This document shows, in pieces, positions 9,691 through 22,473 of a DNA stretch of 64,000 bases. Numbering within the stretch: the first letter of the stretch is position 1; every line of letters begins with the position of its first letter. The DNA comes from Chamaecyparis obtusa (Eukaryota; Streptophyta; Pinopsida; Cupressales; Cupressaceae): contig BSBK01006347.1 in NCBI GenBank assembly GCA_027943335.1, forward strand, positions 806,001-870,000. The letters run 5' to 3'. The notes beneath the pieces are model-generated. The model did no database searches. It saw nothing but the letters and a program-made list of their open reading frames with translations, and was not told where the DNA came from. The position numbers and the translations under genes are program-made.

Positions 9691-12600
9691 GAAGAACCCC
9701 TAACTTACCTCAGAGATACTCAAAAGCATCCTTTGGTAATGGGTTGGTAAATATGTCAACTATCTATTCTTTAGAATTCACATACTCTAATGTCACAAGC
9801 TTATCTTGTACTTGTTCTCTCAAGTAGTGATACTTGATAGACATATGCTTTGTCTTTAAGTGCATCACAAGATTCTTTGATATGTTAACAACACTAGTAT
9901 TATCACAATAAATTGTAATTGGATTAGTAATCTCTTCATGCATACCTTCCGGTAGTTGTTTGATCCATACATTGTTAGAACAATTCATAGCAACAACAAC
10001 TTATTATGCTTCAACAATAGATTGTGAAATATAGCTTTGTTTCTTACTTAACCATGTCACTAATATTTCTCCTAAAAAGAAAGATCTGCCACTGGTGATT
10101 TTTCTATCATCAATATTTCCATCTCATTCAGCATCAGTATACACCTTGAGATCAAAATCTCCTCCTTTTGTGTATAACAGACCAAAATCTTTAGTCTCTT
10201 TCAGATATCTAAATATCCTTTTCACTGTAGACATATGTGTCTCCTTTGGGTTTGCAAAAAACCTTGCAATTATACCAACTAAATGTGCAATATCTGGTCT
10301 ACTATGTACAAAATACTATATTTTACCAATTATGGATTGGTAAAGTGTCTCATTCACTTCCTTTGTGTCATCTTCCTTTAACAATTTACAACCAGTAGCA
10401 ATCGGTGTTCCGATAGGTTTTGAATCTTCCATATTGAAAGTCTTTAGGATCTCTAGCATAGGAGCACCTCTTGATGAAGAAAATGAGGTCACAAGGCCTC
10501 CATGATGGTACATACATGTTTTGATAGGCCAAGTGCCTATAGGGATCAAGAGATCCTATAAATATAATAAGTCCAAATTTGTAAGGCCTAGTGGCTTAGG
10601 ATGTGCTATAAATTCTATAGTCAAATATGGTCAAATGGACATGGTTTGGGTAGATTTGTGTTAGGAAGGGTTGATTTTATATTTACATGTTCATCCAATG
10701 TCAAATGTGCCCTTGGTAGGTTCCTAGGATGCTTAAGAAGTCAATTTGCAAAAGTTGTCAACAAATAGTGCAAATATTGTCAACAACAAAAGTTGTTGAT
10801 TGCAACTTTTCAAATATAGTTACCCAACATTCATAACCAACCAAAATTGGTTTTAAATGATGGGAAATGATATAAAATTGTGTCAACAATCAAATCCAAG
10901 GTTTTTGAGAAGATTTTGTATGAAGACATTTGAATTTTAATAAAGAAAACTACAGTTTTACCATGCAATTCTCTAGTTTTACACTTTGTACGAAGTTGTA
11001 AGGGAACCAATGGAGGAATGTAATTGATATGAATTTGGAGAATTGAGTTATATTTCATTTGAATCTAGTTATATTTCCTAAGGTAAATTATTGAGGGAGA
11101 CATCATATCACAGTCGCCTATAGGTTGAAAACTTGGCAAAAACCAGGGTTTCAACTTTCTCTCTCCATATCTCAAGATGTAACCATGGGAAAGATATAAT
11201 TCCAAGTTATATTGGAGGTTGGAGTGTATTTTATAATACACTTGTTTTCAAAGTGTGATGTTCTAGTTTTGGAGAGATATTCATGAAACTCTAGCTAGGC
11301 ATTCAAATGTGACTGGTAAAGAAGCATAGACTGATTTCTTGCAGACCCCATAACTTTTGATGGGTATTGTTTCAAGACCCAAGAATGGGTTATTGATGGT
11401 ATTTCATGTGCCCAAAGGTTTTAAAAGTGTTGGATTTGTGAATCCAAATGTTTGAAGGGTACTTCCCTCATTAAGGTTCCCTATTAGCCCTTCTAGGCCA
11501 AGGTGAGGGTTCCTAAGTTGGAGGAGTTGTCCAAGGTTCCAAGAATTTTCCATTTGGGAAAAGTGCTGACCCAATTAGAATTTTTTTGATTATCCAATAA
11601 ATTTTATAGGTCCTTTGGGAGATTTGGAAGTAAAACTAGAAAATGTGTTCAAACAGGGCTACTAAAAAACCAGTGTATTCTAGGCCCTTGTGGTGTTGGC
11701 GAACTAGGAACCAAAGAGTCAGTTTTGGTTGTGTTGGGGAATGTCAAAGAAGTTAGTTTGGAATGTTGGATAGATCCTAATACTTGGGAATTGATTTGAG
11801 TCCCATTGAGTAAGGAGGGTGGATCAAAGACACTCGGGAATAGAGGAACATCAACACAAAACGATGTGTGCGATGGAAAGAAACTCTGAAAGGGGTTACA
11901 GGGAGTTAAATATGAAGAGTTAGTGAGCTAGGAAGAATAAATTTAAAGGTTTGGAACCCTGGCCTGAGATACCCCAAGACAAATAGGGGTTGAATACTTG
12001 ATTTTATCAAGTAAGGACTTGAGTTGGTTAAAGTTAATTAGAATATCGGGAGCTTTGCATCAATCTCCTTGATATACTTAGATTGAGTTATGTAGATCCC
12101 ATCCTTAACTAGTTGAATTTGAATTCCAATAAAGAATTTAATCTATCCAATAATAGATATCTCAAATTCCTTTCTCATCTCTTCAACAAATAATTTAGAC
12201 ATTATATCATTTCCACCAAATATAATGTCATCAATTAATGTCTCAGTAATTAGAATTTTATCATAATTATCAAATTTCAAATACAAATTATTTTTATCAC
12301 TTATGCTTTGAAATCCAATCTTGATTAAGTAAGAGTGTAGCCTTTCATACCATGCTCGGGGTGCCTGCTTCAATCCATAGAGTGCAATGTGTAGCTTGCA
12401 AACCATATCCTTGTCAGAATCTTGAACAAATCCTTTAGGTTGTTCAATGTACACTTCTTCTTCAATAATTTCATTTAGAAATTTAGACTTAACATCCATT
12501 TGATAAACTTTAAATCCTTTATAGGAAACATATGCAAGTAATATCCTTACACCTTCTAATCTAGCAATAGGGGAAAATGTCCCACCATAGTCAATACCAT

Positions 12601-14020
12601 CTTCTTGTACATACCCTTTGTAGACTAATATTGCCTTTTTTTTTTATCACATATCATTTCTCATTGAGTTTATTTCTGAAAATCTACTTTGTTACTATCA
12701 CATTCTTATCCTTAGGTCTTGGTACTAGTGACCAAGTGTTATTATTTTTAATCTGATCAATTTATTCTTTCATAGAATTCATCCAATCTTCATTTCCTAG
12801 TGCATCTTTTACTAGTCTTGGCTCAAATTCAGAAATCAAGCATGTGTTATCCTTCAACTTACTTCTTGTCATGACTCGTGCATTCTTGTCTCCAATAATT
12901 ATACTCGATGAGTGGTGTCTTCTCACATATTTTGCTAATACAGGCTCGATAGACTGCTCATCAGTGTTTTCACCTCTTGATAGAGGCTCATCTTGCTCAT
13001 CAATTCCTTCTTGTTGCAGCTCAGTTGTGTCAACTGAATTACCTTCATGTACATAAGAAAATCTTTTGTAATCCTTAGGTTCCTTTTTTCTATCCTCTTC
13101 ATTTCTTTCTACAAATGCATCAATCCTCACATTTTCAATTTCAACAATTTTGTTAGTAGACTTGATCAAATATTTATATTCTTTGCTCTTTAATGAATAA
13201 CCTAGGAATATACCTTCATCTCCTTTTGAGTCAAACTTTCAATTTCTATCATCTTTCAATATGTAACACCTACTTCCAAAAATTATAAAATAACTTACAT
13301 TCAGTGTGTGACCAAACCAGAGTTCATAGGGTGTCTTGTTGGTACCTTTCTTCAACTGTACTTGGTTGAGAGTGTAAACTATAGTACTTATGGCTTCTCT
13401 CCAAAATGTTTATGAAACCTTTTTGTCAATCAACAAAGTTCTAGCATAGTTAATAGTATATCCATTCCTTCTCTCATCTATGCCATTTTGGTATGGAGTC
13501 CTCGGTGTAGATACTTGTCTTTTGATTCCATTCTTATTGCAGAAGACAATAAATTCATCAGATATAAATTCACCTCCTCTATCAGATCTTAAACACTTCA
13601 ACTATTTACTTGCTTCCTTTTCAACTCTTACTTTATACCACTTAAACATTTGGAATGCATCATACTTTTCTTTTAGAAACATAAAAAACATCATTCTTGA
13701 ATAATCATCGACAAACAAAATGAAATACCGATCTCCATAATAGATTTGAACTCTCATAGGACCACAAAGGTCAATATGAACCAATTCCAAAATACCATTG
13801 GTAGAATAATATTTTCTTGAAAATCTAGACTTATTCATCTTACCAATCTGACATTTTTTTCACATCACTTTATCAGGTTTGCATAATTTTGGTAAACCTC
13901 TGACTCTATTGTTTTTATTCACTTTAATCAAGTTATCAAAATTCACATGATAGATTCTCTTATGCTATAACCATACATCTTCGGATCTTTTACTCAAATA
14001 TTTTAAACTTATCTCTTTAG
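9690..14020 (-). pseudogene. pol: Copia pol: integrase, reverse transcriptase, RNase H (broken)
   Basis: On the - strand, pol begins just past the primer site with a gag-pre-integrase domain (about 13845-14000) in which the expected W-L-W-H reads W-L-stop-H. Integrase core follows: H-I-D-L-C-G-P and V-D-D-Y-S-R-M-M (13602-13838), then R-S-D-R-G-G-E-F and T-P-Y-Q-N-G with the third acidic residue (13410-13601). Next are the acidic linker and RT start (12762-13169), RT with M-D-V-K-S-K-F-L-N, Y-G-L-K-Q-A-P-R-A-W-Y and I-D-D-I-I-F-G (12143-12499), and RT end N-M-E-D-S-K-P-I-G-T-P (10316-10460). The RNase H end is at 9764-9988. It is broken by stops, frameshifts and the insertion at 10460-12056. 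Confidence 0.85.
10460..12056. mobile_element. Unclassified 1.6-kb insertion within copia RT
   Basis: RT reads cleanly through K-Y-I-K-E-I up to about 12061 and resumes with L-E-I-L-K-T-F-N-M-E-D below 10460, so the sequence between is foreign to pol. GCAT occurs at both edges (10456-10459 and 12057-12060) and may be a 4-bp target duplication. The termini are AGGAGCACC and GGGAGCTTT, with weak inverted similarity at best. No ORF inside has family signatures. Candidates are a non-autonomous DNA transposon or a solo LTR of an unknown family. Confidence 0.6.
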
Positions 14021-14028
14021 AGTACTTA

Positions 14029-14041
14029 GCTCTGATACCAT
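14029..14041 (-). other. Primer-binding site (initiator-Met tRNA)
   Basis: On the - strand ATGGTATCAGAGC, a perfect copia primer site beside the 5' LTR. Confidence 0.9.
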
Positions 14042-14042
14042 T

Positions 14043-15550
14043 TTTTGGAGTACGGAGAGGGGAGAGGGTGAATCAGTAATCCCTGATTCCAAATACCTAA
14101 AAACAAATTCTCTGATTAACTCAATGATAGCTTGGTTAAACACAGTTCACTCTTTACCGACAACAGTAAATAAACTTTAACAATCAGTAAATTATTCACA
14201 TAAACCATTCACAACATGTAACACTAGTATTTAACGTGGAAACCCAGCTTCAGAAAAAACCACTGTGGGAATTGTCACCCACTAAGAAAATACTCTTCTG
14301 AAGTACGCTCGGTTAAAAGCCAATCTGGTTAAAGATTACAATAAACATTGTTAGGTGTATGGTCAAGGGATTTACCTCAGATCTATTAGGATCTTCACCC
14401 TGTTAGGAGTGGTCTTGTTAGAGGGCTTCAAACACTTTTTATAATGTTACCTTTTTCAAGAATTTTACAATAAGACTGTTAAGTCCACTCTGTTAAGATA
14501 TTTATCTATTACAAATCTTAATAAGAAATAGTAAATAAATTGACCTATATATTTTCAACTATCTTTGATTAATCAGATCCTTTGTGTGCTCTTCTATCTT
14601 CACTTAAATTCTTCACTTTTCACTGGATTCAACACTTCATCAGATCCTTCTTTCCCACTCAGAATCTCTATGTTCCTTCTTCACTGCATTAGTCAGTGAC
14701 TCTTCTTTTCATCACTTTTCCAGCCATTTGTTCATACAAATTCATCTTTTATATAGACAATTTTTGCCTCTTAATCTCCTTTATTACATTTTTCTTTGAC
14801 CAATCTCAACCATCCAATTAATTTCATAAAATTATTCACTATATCTAGATCTCGGTAACATGTTTTCATTTCACCTTGGAACTTGAAATTTTCTAGAAAC
14901 TTGTTCCATTTTGTTTTTGTCTTTTAGATCTTGTTGTATATCTTCTTGAATTTTCTCGTCTGTAGATCTTTGTAACTAACTTTCCTTGTCATCATAACCA
15001 TCTAGCTCACCACAACTAATCATTAAATGTTGTTTCAATCCTTACATTTAATATTTGTTCCTTGCTTAGTGTCCATCTAAAATTCAGTTACCTTCGTTCG
15101 GTGCCTTGAGTTCCTCTCGCTTTACCAAATCACTTTCTTTTACTTTTACATTACTGAGTGACTTTTCATGCTTGGTAGCCAAAATATTTTAACTTACAAA
15201 CCTGACAAAACTTCATTACCATGCTTTACCAACTTAACATAATCATATGTTAGATAGAAAACAATTATATCAGCACAATCTTAATATTGTCCGATCTGTA
15301 TCAGTTTCCCATTTATGCTCTTCAACTTCACAACATTTCATTTCTTCTTCTTCTTAACTCATTCAACTTATATCATAAATCGAGTGATATGGCAACATAA
15401 TATAAACTCGAAATCAATTGCTTGACAACAATGACGAGACAATAAATGATCTAACCTTTCTACTCTCTTGTATTCTCCTAATCTTGGTCACTCTTGAACA
15501 TCATCACCATCAGATAATCAATCTTCAACATTACTATCAGTTATAGTAAC
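14043..15550 (-). repeat. 5' LTR of copia element (right copy)
   Basis: Same length as the left copy (1508 bp). A - strand TATA box, TATATAAAAG, is at 14747-14756, corresponding to the box in the left copy, so pol II transcription would start about 700 bp from the primer site. Confidence 0.88.
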
Positions 15551-15980
15551 TTCTCAACCATTGGGTCACGTGGCACTTTACCATTTTCCTTCATATCAAC
15601 ATGTGGCATGCCTTGATTTAGCCACATAAAACACCAAGATTGACACATGTCATCTTCTCATTGGCCAAAATTTTCCATGTAACTACCACTATCCCTGCCA
15701 CATCAACTTTAATGTTGACTACATTTTTTGACATCATCAAGTGAACTCATTGTTTTGCAAACTTTAATCATTTGTATCTTGAGCATATAAACTTCAATCA
15801 ACTTTGTTCAAGTTGGATTGGATTTTTTTTCCCAAGCACTTTGACATGGTGTTGATTTTTGGACCATTTGGAACACTTCATTTTTTGGTGAAAATATCCA
15901 CCCAAGTCAATCCTCCACACTAGAGAACTTTTGCATCTCCAAAACCGGCATCTATTGAGATATTGAGGGCTTGGCCTACC
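15551..15980. other. Unassigned flank between copia element and element A
   Basis: Target DNA into which element A inserted; continues at 34166 on A's far side. It has several CACGTGG/ACATGTGG-like words but no gene that I can support. Confidence 0.5.
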
Positions 15981-16998
15981 TGTAATACCCAAAAATTGGC
16001 ACCTACCAATTTCAATCAATTTTGGTGCATTCCTCAAATTTCTACATCATCGAAGTCCTACTTTGCTAGGTAATTTTCACTCTCCTACCTGACTTTATTT
16101 TGACTTGATGTCAATTGCAAAAACCCTAATTTGCATTAATCTCACAACATAATTAATTCCTAAAGTCTTCGACTTTATTAGCTAAATAATCCCTATGATA
16201 AATTAATTTAATTCTAAAGTCCTAAGTGCTTTAAATTAAATTAAAATCTACCCCCTTTAGCTAATACCCATAAAAGGAATTAATAAATTGCTTGATTATT
16301 TGAATGGACACTCTTATTTGAATTAATAATTCAAAATAATTGAAAGGTCACCCATATGTGGCAATAAACATTCTTTTAATTAAGTAATTCATGCTTTTTT
16401 GTCTCAATTGGGAATGAAAGGTCAACTGTTTCGAATCAAGAAACTCTTCATTCCTCTTCTGGGTTTTTCTATTTATTGAACCTTCTCCTTCATTCGAAAG
16501 GAGAGCAATTTGAAAGCACATAGACTATAGCAAAATTTTGTCTCAACTATTTACATATTTTCAAAGCTTCTTGCATTAATTAGTTTTCTCTCATTTAGTG
16601 TTAATTGCATCTTTAGATTAATTTTCTTACTTGCTATTAGTTAATTATCATCTTTCTTTCAAGCTTTCTTAGACTAGAATCTGCATTTCAAATTTACTTT
16701 CAAGTTATTAGATTAAAATCTACATTTCATTCTAGATTACAAACTACATTTTCATCTTAGATTAATTGTACTTTTCTTATCATTCTAGTTTTCAAATCCT
16801 CCATATTAACTGGGTCTTATGGTTGTTGGCTCTCCAATCCGAGAGTAATTAAACACCTTGATTAATTAGGAGGCAACAAGTTGCTTCACCATGAATTTTG
16901 AATTAAGTAATCCATACTCATTCCCATAATTCGATCGTGTGAGTAATGACTATGTTGTGTGTGTAGTTGGATTAGAGGTCCATGTTCAACCACATACA
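15981..16998 (+). repeat. 5' LTR of element A
   Basis: TGTAATACCC to CCACATACA. A TATA-like CTATTTATTG at 16469-16478 occupies the place of a good TATA box in the LTRs of elements B and C, and is shared by both A LTRs. An AAACCCTAA telo-box-like word is present near 16125. Confidence 0.95.
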
Positions 16999-17001
16999 TT
17001 T

Positions 17002-17019
17002 TGGTGCCCACCGTGGGGC
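17002..17019 (+). other. Primer-binding site of element A
   Basis: TGGTGCCCACCGTGGGGC directly downstream of the LTR. Element B has the matching GCACTCACCGTGGGGCC on its strand. It is of the kind common in plant gypsy elements; I do not assign the tRNA. Confidence 0.8.
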
Positions 17020-17149
17020 AGAAAAGATCAATTTCTGGCCTCATTCTTGATTTTTCTGATAGGAAATTTGAGCTCTATCATGCGTCCATACTTTTCTATG
17101 TATGAATTCTTGCACAAGAATCCAAAGCATACCGCATGAAGTTTCACTC

Positions 17150-17245
17150 TCAGTAGCACTCTCTCGCGTAAACTTTCACTTTCTTCGCGTAGTACCCTAT
17201 GTTTTCTCGTGCACTGTGGAGTGATTTCTCACGTGAGATTTGGTT
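17150..17245 (+). promoter_or_regulatory. Palindrome cluster A1 in sense leader
   Basis: Four variants of CTCGCGCGAG within 80 bases: CTCTCGCGTA (17161-17170), TTCGCGTAG (about 17184), TCTCGTGCAC (17205-17214) and CTCACGTGAG (17228-17237). The last equals the consensus with both CpGs deaminated. About 150 bases past the primer site; element B has its cluster B1 at a corresponding place. Confidence 0.55.
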
Positions 17246-18744
17246 CTAATTTTGTTAAAAAATTCAGTCTCTGTGTTTTCTGTTCCATATTTCTAATAGT
17301 TTATGTTTGCTGTTAATTTCCATTTCTCTGTTATTTCCACAACATAACAGTTTTCTGCAGGATGTTTGTCGAAGAACATAAAACATGCTAATGGTTTGAT
17401 TGCAGGACGATAGTCAAAGATATCATAAAAATGTTGTTTTTGTTTTCTTGCTTTCATTCACATAGTCTAATTAGGACCTCGTTAAAATTTCTTGAGAATT
17501 TTGATAGTGGGTTAGGGAATTTGGCTCTTAATTACATGGAGGTGATGACCATGAATGAATCCGAAAACCTAATGATCCTACTAATATGACAGATTCTTGG
17601 GGAAGTGGGGAAAGGTACTGGATCTTTAACACTTCTACTTGCCAGGGGATTATGCTCTTCTCTCTCTGAGAGAACTAGAAACCCAAAAGCTTTTTGGATT
17701 TGGTGGAGTGAAGCTGACTTGGTGATGAATTTGCTTGATGTGTTTGGGTGAAGTGATGAGGTAGAGAAGTATGCTCTTCTCTCTTTGAGAGAAATATAAA
17801 ATCAAACCCTCGGATCTAAGCCAAGTTGTGTCACCTTTAGAGGGCCTGCCAGAAGTTGAACCTCCGGGAACGACCCAAGTGAGTACACACCTTTCGCTGG
17901 TGATTCCACCTCACTTTAATAAAGAATGCTTTGTTGAGTCTAAAAACTCCAAAGCCATATTAGCTTCCTTCTCATGATTTCGACTATCATCTTGATAAGG
18001 CTTTGTTTGTTGTACCAAGCGGTGCCACTCCTAGCCCTGCTTGCGGGGGTGTACAAATTTAAAGTGTTGGTGTGGCTACGAGGCCTCAACCCTTTATCGG
18101 GGGCACCAGAGGTTAGTATGAATGGAAGCCTATTAAAAAATTTCCTTAGCTAGTGGCCTACCCGATTCACCTCCAAAAGGAGGCATAATCTTTGCGCAGG
18201 GAGGGGAAGAATATCTCCCATAGATTCCCACCATAGGCATACACCTGGATGCTTGAAGGTGGTATACGACACTGGCCCCTACCACAAGGGTAACCTTTGA
18301 ACGTATACTATTGAGTCCTTGGAAACACCAAAAAAACGGGTGACCTCTAGGGGGTGACACGGCTGTGTGAGGTGCACGTATGCGCATAAGCAATGGGGAA
18401 AAGGTTTTGTCTTCTCACCATTTTTTTGGTAGGGATAGCTATGTGTTTGTTATTGAGTCTTAAACATTGTCCAATCATGATCAAACAAAGACTCCCCTGA
18501 TATTGTCAAGTTGCTTTGTCCTTGATAGGTTTGTTAACGACTACTTCTTGTATCACAACTGCTTGATATAAACCTTTGTGTCTTTAAACAAATGCTTGAA
18601 ACCTCAAAATGAGATTGTTGACTAAACTATTCTTCAAACCTGTTAGGAAAATGGATTTTTTGTCAGACATCAATTCAGGCTGTATCTTAGAATTCAACTT
18701 TTAGCTCGAAAACTATGTCGAACTATCAAATTTTGGATCTTTCC

Positions 18745-18855
18745 TGCATGAAGTTTCACTTTTCAGAGCACTTTTTCACATGAGACTTGGTTCTTTCATG
18801 TGGAGTTTGGTGTTTTCTCGCGTGACCTGGTACTTTTTGCACGAACCTATATCCA
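18745..18855 (+). promoter_or_regulatory. Palindrome cluster A2 upstream of gag
   Basis: Variants TTCACATGAGAC (18776-18787), TCATGTGGAG, TCTCGCGTGAC (18815-18825) and GCACGAACC, about 400 bases before gag. The surrounding words CATGAAGTTTCAC are shared with cluster A1. Corresponds in position to cluster B2 of element B. Confidence 0.5.
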
Positions 18856-19216
18856 GATTTAAAAAATAGAGACTAAATTCCTGTTGACTGGTCAAACTTT
18901 TTCCTGATCTATTTTTTGTCTGAGGTCTATTTTTCTATTTTCCTGTTGTTCACTGTCAGAAATTGGTTGTCCCAACTTGGGAATCGATCGATCTTTGCTT
19001 TGACTCATGTTGTCTTTTGTTGGTTTACCTTATCTCTTTATGCCTTTTATACCTCGTGTTGCAATAGTCTTATCTCGACTGTTCTAGCCACCTCTTTTGA
19101 TGATTCGTACTAGGTCCATCTCGCATCTTGGCTATTCTAGCCATTTATCTCCTTTCCATTATCTTAGAGACAAAGTCTAGCATTATCCCAAGTCTTCTCT
19201 CGTCGCATCTTCATCT

Positions 19217-21960
19217 ATGATTGTCATGACTAGAAGTGGCAAAACTTATCCCATTCAAAATACTGGTCAAGGTAGAAGCGAACCTCCTAATCAAGAAATA
19301 GATCATCACGAATCCGTTGTGAAATCTGAACTTTGTGAGGGATCCTCAAGTTCTTCATTGAGTACTTTGAAAGATAGCTCATCTCAATCAACTCTAGTGT
19401 TCCAAGAGTGTTTTAATCCATTGTTTGAAGCGCAACCTGGTTTCTCATTCCAAGGTCAAGACAACTCATTCTTCCAAAACAATTCATTGTTTCATAACTT
19501 TGAAAGGCCTTTTCCTCCGACTAATCCTATTATCATACCTGTTGATCCTGCTGAAAATAGTAACTCATTTGAACCTACTAATACTGTTGATGATATCTTC
19601 TCATCTGAATTTATTAAATCTTTTGATCTTGTTCATTCATTAAAAGTTACCTTAGTTGCACCTTTTCGACATCATTCACATCACTTTACTAAGGCTTCAA
19701 TTGCCGCACAATCCTTTGTTGACAAGATGGGAGATCCGTTCGACTTCCAACTAGGCAAATACAGTCAAACTTTTGATCAATCTCAAAACAACCAGCATTT
19801 TGGTCAGTCTTCCAATGATCAACATCATGCTCAACCCCGAAATGAGCAATTCCATGATCAAACCCAAGATGATCAACATCAAGCTCAAAACAAAGCTCAA
19901 GGGGGTCAATCGGCGTATCTTTATCATCCTGCTCCTTATGATCAGACTCAAGATCAAGTCCCAAGTATTTATGAGATCCTTGGCAATGATGTTGATGACA
20001 CCATAACTCAAAATGACATAGATGCTACGAAAGAAAACAAGGGCGTTATTAAGATGATGGAGATCCTCCTTCTAGAGGAGAAGGAAAAATATTTCCTTGA
20101 GCTAGATAAACAAGGGGCCAAGTTACCCCCAGACTTCAAGTTGAAACACTCGTGGCCAAGGAAGAAGAAACTGAGACCACAAAGTTGCAAAATATGGTCC
20201 GAGACATGCAAGATTAGCTTAGTAAACTTGTGAAGAATAAGGACAAACCCGCTTAACAATTCACAATGGAAAGCATTTGTCCTTTCCCCTTTGATAGAAG
20301 TCTACATATGTCACCTTTTCCCAGAGGTGTAGAGCTCCCTAAATATGACAAATACTTGGGTGCAATTGATCCCCAAGATCACTTGAGGGAGTTTGGCGCA
20401 TTATCTATGGAATTCATGCATGATCAAACATATCTTATGCACTTATTTCCTCGTAGTTGGGGTGGACCAGCTATGGAATGGTTTTCTTGATTGCCTACTG
20501 GCATTAAGAATTTTGACAAAATGGCTAATCAATTTCTCCAACATTACTCGCATAATATTCAACATCCAGGATCTTTGCAATTTAAAACAATGACAAGGAG
20601 AATCTTTCCTAACATTTCTCCAAACGTGGAGACAATTATGTACAAGGTGTCCTCACAAGCTACCAAAGTCTGAAAGACTCGACATTTTCTTGGACAATCT
20701 TTTCCCAGACTTCAGATACCAAGTGCAATTACAAGGTCCTCTAACCTTTGATAGCATGATTAAACAAGCAGTGTGAATAGAGGCGTTTATGATCAAGAAA
20801 GGTGAATTGACTTTGAGTAAAGACAACAAGAAGGGATCTTCAAACTCAAATAAGGATAAAGGGAAGTTTGTTAACAAGAATAGAGACATTGTGAATGATG
20901 GAGTGGTTGACAATGTGACCTTGAAACCTGCTAAGTCTATTTTTAATCTCTCTTCCACCATACAAGCGGTTAAAGCGGCTGAAAAGCCTGTGGTGGAAAA
21001 TCAGCAACCTTCAAGGTTTTCTAGAAACAAACCTTGGGCATCACAACCCAAGCGAGAATTTACTTCCTTGGGAGAACCACTTGATGTGGTCTATAAAACT
21101 CTTGTGCAGAATCAAATTCTTACTCCTTTGGAAAAGTGTCTCTATGACCCACAAACACGACCTCATTGGTGGAATGACAATGCCTATTGTGACTATCACT
21201 AGAATAAGGATCATAAGACTTCTACTTGTCTTCAGCTGAAACATAAGGTTCAAGATTTGATTAATAGTGGTGACATTATTGTGGATGACCATAACAAGAA
21301 TTCAGACCATCAAGCATTTAAGAATCCCTTTCCTCCTCATGAGAAGGGTGAGTCTTCAAATGCCAATAATACCAATGCTAAAGTCAATTATACATACACT
21401 AATGATGACAATATTATTGGTATGATCGAACCTATTGAGATAGAGTACTACAACATGATCACTATTAAGGGGAGTGATGATACTCCCAAACCTAAGACTC
21501 CTTTCATCTTGCATAGTTCTAGATCTCATTCATCTGAATCTGAACAACCTCAAGACTATGCTAATATGGTTACTCGATCACGTGGAAGAGTTGTTTTGAA
21601 AGGTCCTGATCCTCCAAAACAAACTGTGGATAAGGCTGCTTCGAAACAAACTGCAAATAAGACTATTGTTGGCCCTCCCAACAACAACATGAAACCTGTC
21701 CCTATAGGTAGCTCGGCTAGTTATAGCATCTTAGATTAACTCCAGCGAACCAATGCTCAGATTACCATTTTTGAGTTGTTGAAGATCTCGCTTGCTCATA
21801 GGCAGATTTTGGACAAAGCCCTCACTGAGGCAAACGTTCCCAAGGATCTCGATCTCAACTAGTTCCAATCTATGGTGGGTTATTTGACCTCGCCTCACTA
21901 TCTATCATTTTCTGAAGAAGATGATCACTCTTTGAGCCATCCGCATAATGCTCCCTTTCA
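19217..21960 (+). pseudogene. gag: Gag of element A (frameshifted)
   Basis: Begins M-I-V-M-T-R-S-G-K-T-Y; the Met at 19226 is an alternative start. Residues about 180-270 are very rich in Gln, His and Asp with repeated Q-x-x-D-Q-H units, probably disordered. After a frameshift near 20240 the capsid-like retrotrans_gag domain follows (20266-20780): P-K-Y-D-K-Y, W-G-G-P-A-M-E-W-F and N-Q-F-L-Q-H-Y. A metal-binding knuckle of form C-x2-H-x4-H-x4-C sits near 21187-21228 and is crossed by a TAG. Gag packages the element's RNA into particles. At least two frame changes and several stops make it a pseudogene. Element B has the same gag from P-K-Y-D-K-Y onward. Confidence 0.85.
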
Positions 21961-21990
21961 TTTATGATAGGTCCTAAACACGTCCACTGA

Positions 21991-22425
21991 GTGCTCATAG
22001 ACAATGGTGCTGGTATTAATATCTATTTTGCTAAGTTGCTTACTCAGCTAGGTTATGACAAGAATTGTATAGACTCCCGCAAAAAGATTACCATCAAATC
22101 TTATGATGAGGAAGAATGCAAGTCCCAAGGCTTAGTTTTGCTACCTATTTGCATAGGACCTGTTGAGAGAGATGTTACTTTTCAAGTTCTTGACATTCCT
22201 CTTGCCTACAACATCTTGTTGGGTAGGCCTTGGATTCATGAGATGCAAGTTGTTTCATCCACATACTATCAATGCATTAAGTTTCCATTTCATGGGGTGG
22301 AAGTCACTATGCCTACTAATATGAATTACTCTTGCAACGCTCTTGCACAATCCGCAGATAGCTTTGTTCCAGCTAATAGAGAGTCCACTAAGTTTTATGA
22401 TGCTAAGCTGAAGGAAATGGAATAA
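21991..22425 (+). pseudogene. pol: Aspartic protease domain of element A
   Basis: Retropepsin-like segment with L-I-D-N-G-A-G at the active site and the closing P-L-A-Y-N-I-L-L-G-R-P-W motif. Element B has D-G-G-A-G here, so the residue after Asp varies; most retropepsins have D-T-G or D-S-G. Would cleave the gag-pol polyprotein. Upstream reading is lost around 21740-21990 by stops where B reads through, e.g. a TAA replacing Gln after I-L-D. Confidence 0.85.
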
Positions 22426-22473
22426 ACTTTGAGACTTAAGGATACAGGCATGGGAGAATACTGAATTGAACCT

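Larger units (their letters stand above)
7661..15550 (-). mobile_element. Copia LTR retrotransposon lacking gag and protease
   Basis: Bounded by two alignable 1508-bp LTRs (7661-9168 and 14043-15550). Inside the right LTR is a perfect primer site and inside the left LTR a purine tract, so transcription runs on the - strand. Only the gag-pre-integrase region, integrase, reverse transcriptase and RNase H are present; gag and protease are missing. A 1.6-kb insertion splits RT. No clear target-site duplication is seen at the ends. The LTR copies differ at many sites (roughly 10% by eye), so the insertion is old. It could have moved only with help from another element. Confidence 0.85.
16999..19204 (+). 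other. Long 5' leader of element A
   Basis: Untranslated leader between primer site and gag. It contains palindrome clusters at about 17150-17245 and 18745-18855, and an internal duplication around the words ATGCTCTTCTCTCT (about 17650 and 17770). A stretch at about 17800-17900 has a recognisable counterpart in the - strand leader of element B (about 49490-49620), including TCACCTTTAGAG. No ORF is supported. Confidence 0.7.

Noticed and set aside
10831..11058. 75-residue frame in the 1.6-kb insertion
   Set aside because: No family signature or codon support.
19689..20011. Reverse-strand and shifted frames over gag of element A
   Set aside because: Shadows of the Gln/His/Asp-rich gag sequence.
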